Shown here piece after piece: positions 21,989 to 22,360 of a stretch of DNA of 22,360 nt. The DNA is from DATKYV01 sp035528275. GTDB lineage: Bacteria > Acidobacteriota > Terriglobia > UBA7540. The stretch covers positions 1-22,360 of the forward strand of contig DATKYV010000369.1 of the NCBI GenBank assembly GCA_035528275.1, given 5' to 3'. Position numbers and translations under genes: made by a program. The notes beneath the pieces were generated by a model. That model was not told where the DNA came from and searched no databases. It saw only the letters and a list, made by a program, of their open reading frames with translations. Each line of letters opens with the position of its first letter. The first letter of the stretch is position 1.

Positions 21989-22360
21989 TCACTTGGACGC
22001 CAGGCGCTCATACACGCGGCGCGCTCGCCGGAACATTTCGAGCATGGCGTCGCGGTCGCCCTCGGAGCGAAAGCCGGGATGTTTCTCGTAAAAGCCGATT
22101 TCGCGGTCGATCCAAGCGAGGAAGAACTTCGCGTCCTCCGGAACAATCCCTGGATCCCGGCCGATGCGGACGTACACCGGGCTGGTGTGCGCAAACCGAG
22201 CCTTCTCGAGCGGCCGCTCAAAAGCGCGCGCCGCCACCCAGCCGGATTCCTCGGTGTCAATCCCCGCTTCGGCGCTGAGGCGGGAAGCCGGGCCATCTGC
22301 CGCCACGGTCTTGACGATCCTCCCTTTCCAAACGATTTCCAGCCGGTCGAGTTCGCCCGC
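21989..22360 (-). CDS. C-terminal part of a probable CehA/McbA-type metallohydrolase (5' end outside window)
   Basis: The frame is open to the window edge, so 123 C-terminal residues are seen. The visible part (RLEIVWKGRIVKTVAADG, ESGWVAARAF, FAHTSPVYV, EDAKFFLAWIDREIGFYEKH) resembles the C-terminal region of PHP-type metallohydrolases annotated as CehA/McbA family in soil bacteria. The catalytic domain would lie outside the window, so the assignment rests on the C-terminal AHTSPVYV and ESGW phrases only. A GTG at 22306 lies in the frame, but the sequence upstream of it continues as similar coding sequence, so it is not the start. Confidence 0.5.
   Translation of the reverse strand, partial: AGELDRLEIVWKGRIVKTVAADGPASRLSAEAGIDTEESGWVAARAFERPLEKARFAHTSPVYVRIGRDPGIVPEDAKFFLAWIDREIGFYEKHPGFRSEGDRDAMLEMFRRARRVYERLASK

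Overview
The window looks like part of a GC-rich genome of an Acidobacteriota-type bacterium. This is inferred, not proven. The pointers are a hybrid PilMNOP plus GspDEFG operon, a lipoprotein with Ig-like and TIG-like domains, and many short GTAGC...GCTAC palindromic repeats. I found no rRNA, tRNA, CRISPR array or insertion sequence.

Positions 1-11934 are read on the minus strand and are dominated by one long operon for an envelope-spanning secretion or pilus-like machine. It starts at a good sigma70-type promoter (11906-11934). In transcription order it encodes a membrane-anchored protein with four PilP/GspC-HR-like repeats, a lipoprotein secretin (GspD), two GspG-like pseudopilins, the platform protein GspF, the ATPase GspE, then PilM, PilN, PilO, a PilP-like protein with one repeat, and a third pseudopilin without Glu5. 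Most junctions are short or overlapping (several ATGA overlaps). An Ig-like/TIG lipoprotein gene follows and runs off the left edge. The ATPase would drive GspF and the pseudopilins, PilM-N-O-P would link the inner membrane to the secretin, and the four-repeat protein looks like an enlarged paralogue of the PilP-like connector.

Positions 11980-14477 hold a secreted protein of unknown function and a PilZ-domain protein, surrounded by repeat-rich spacers. Three gene-free stretches exceed 300 bases. 11857-12237 holds the operon promoter, two dispersed hairpin repeats and a terminator-like stem. 13279-13636 holds two bipartite REPIN-like elements and one single palindrome. 13997-14477 holds one bipartite element and three smaller hairpins, and nothing else that I recognise.

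Positions 14478-17440 encode a NarL/DegU-type response regulator and its membrane histidine kinase, which overlap by 8 nt, plus a second PilZ protein whose promoter predicts a leaderless mRNA. Rightwards follow a small DUF1059-like gene and a 1120-residue fusion of an ATP/ADP-translocase-like membrane domain, HEAT repeats and a cyclic-nucleotide-binding domain, both on the plus strand. A Fur-family regulator and the 3' end of a probable metallohydrolase gene, both on the minus strand, close the window.
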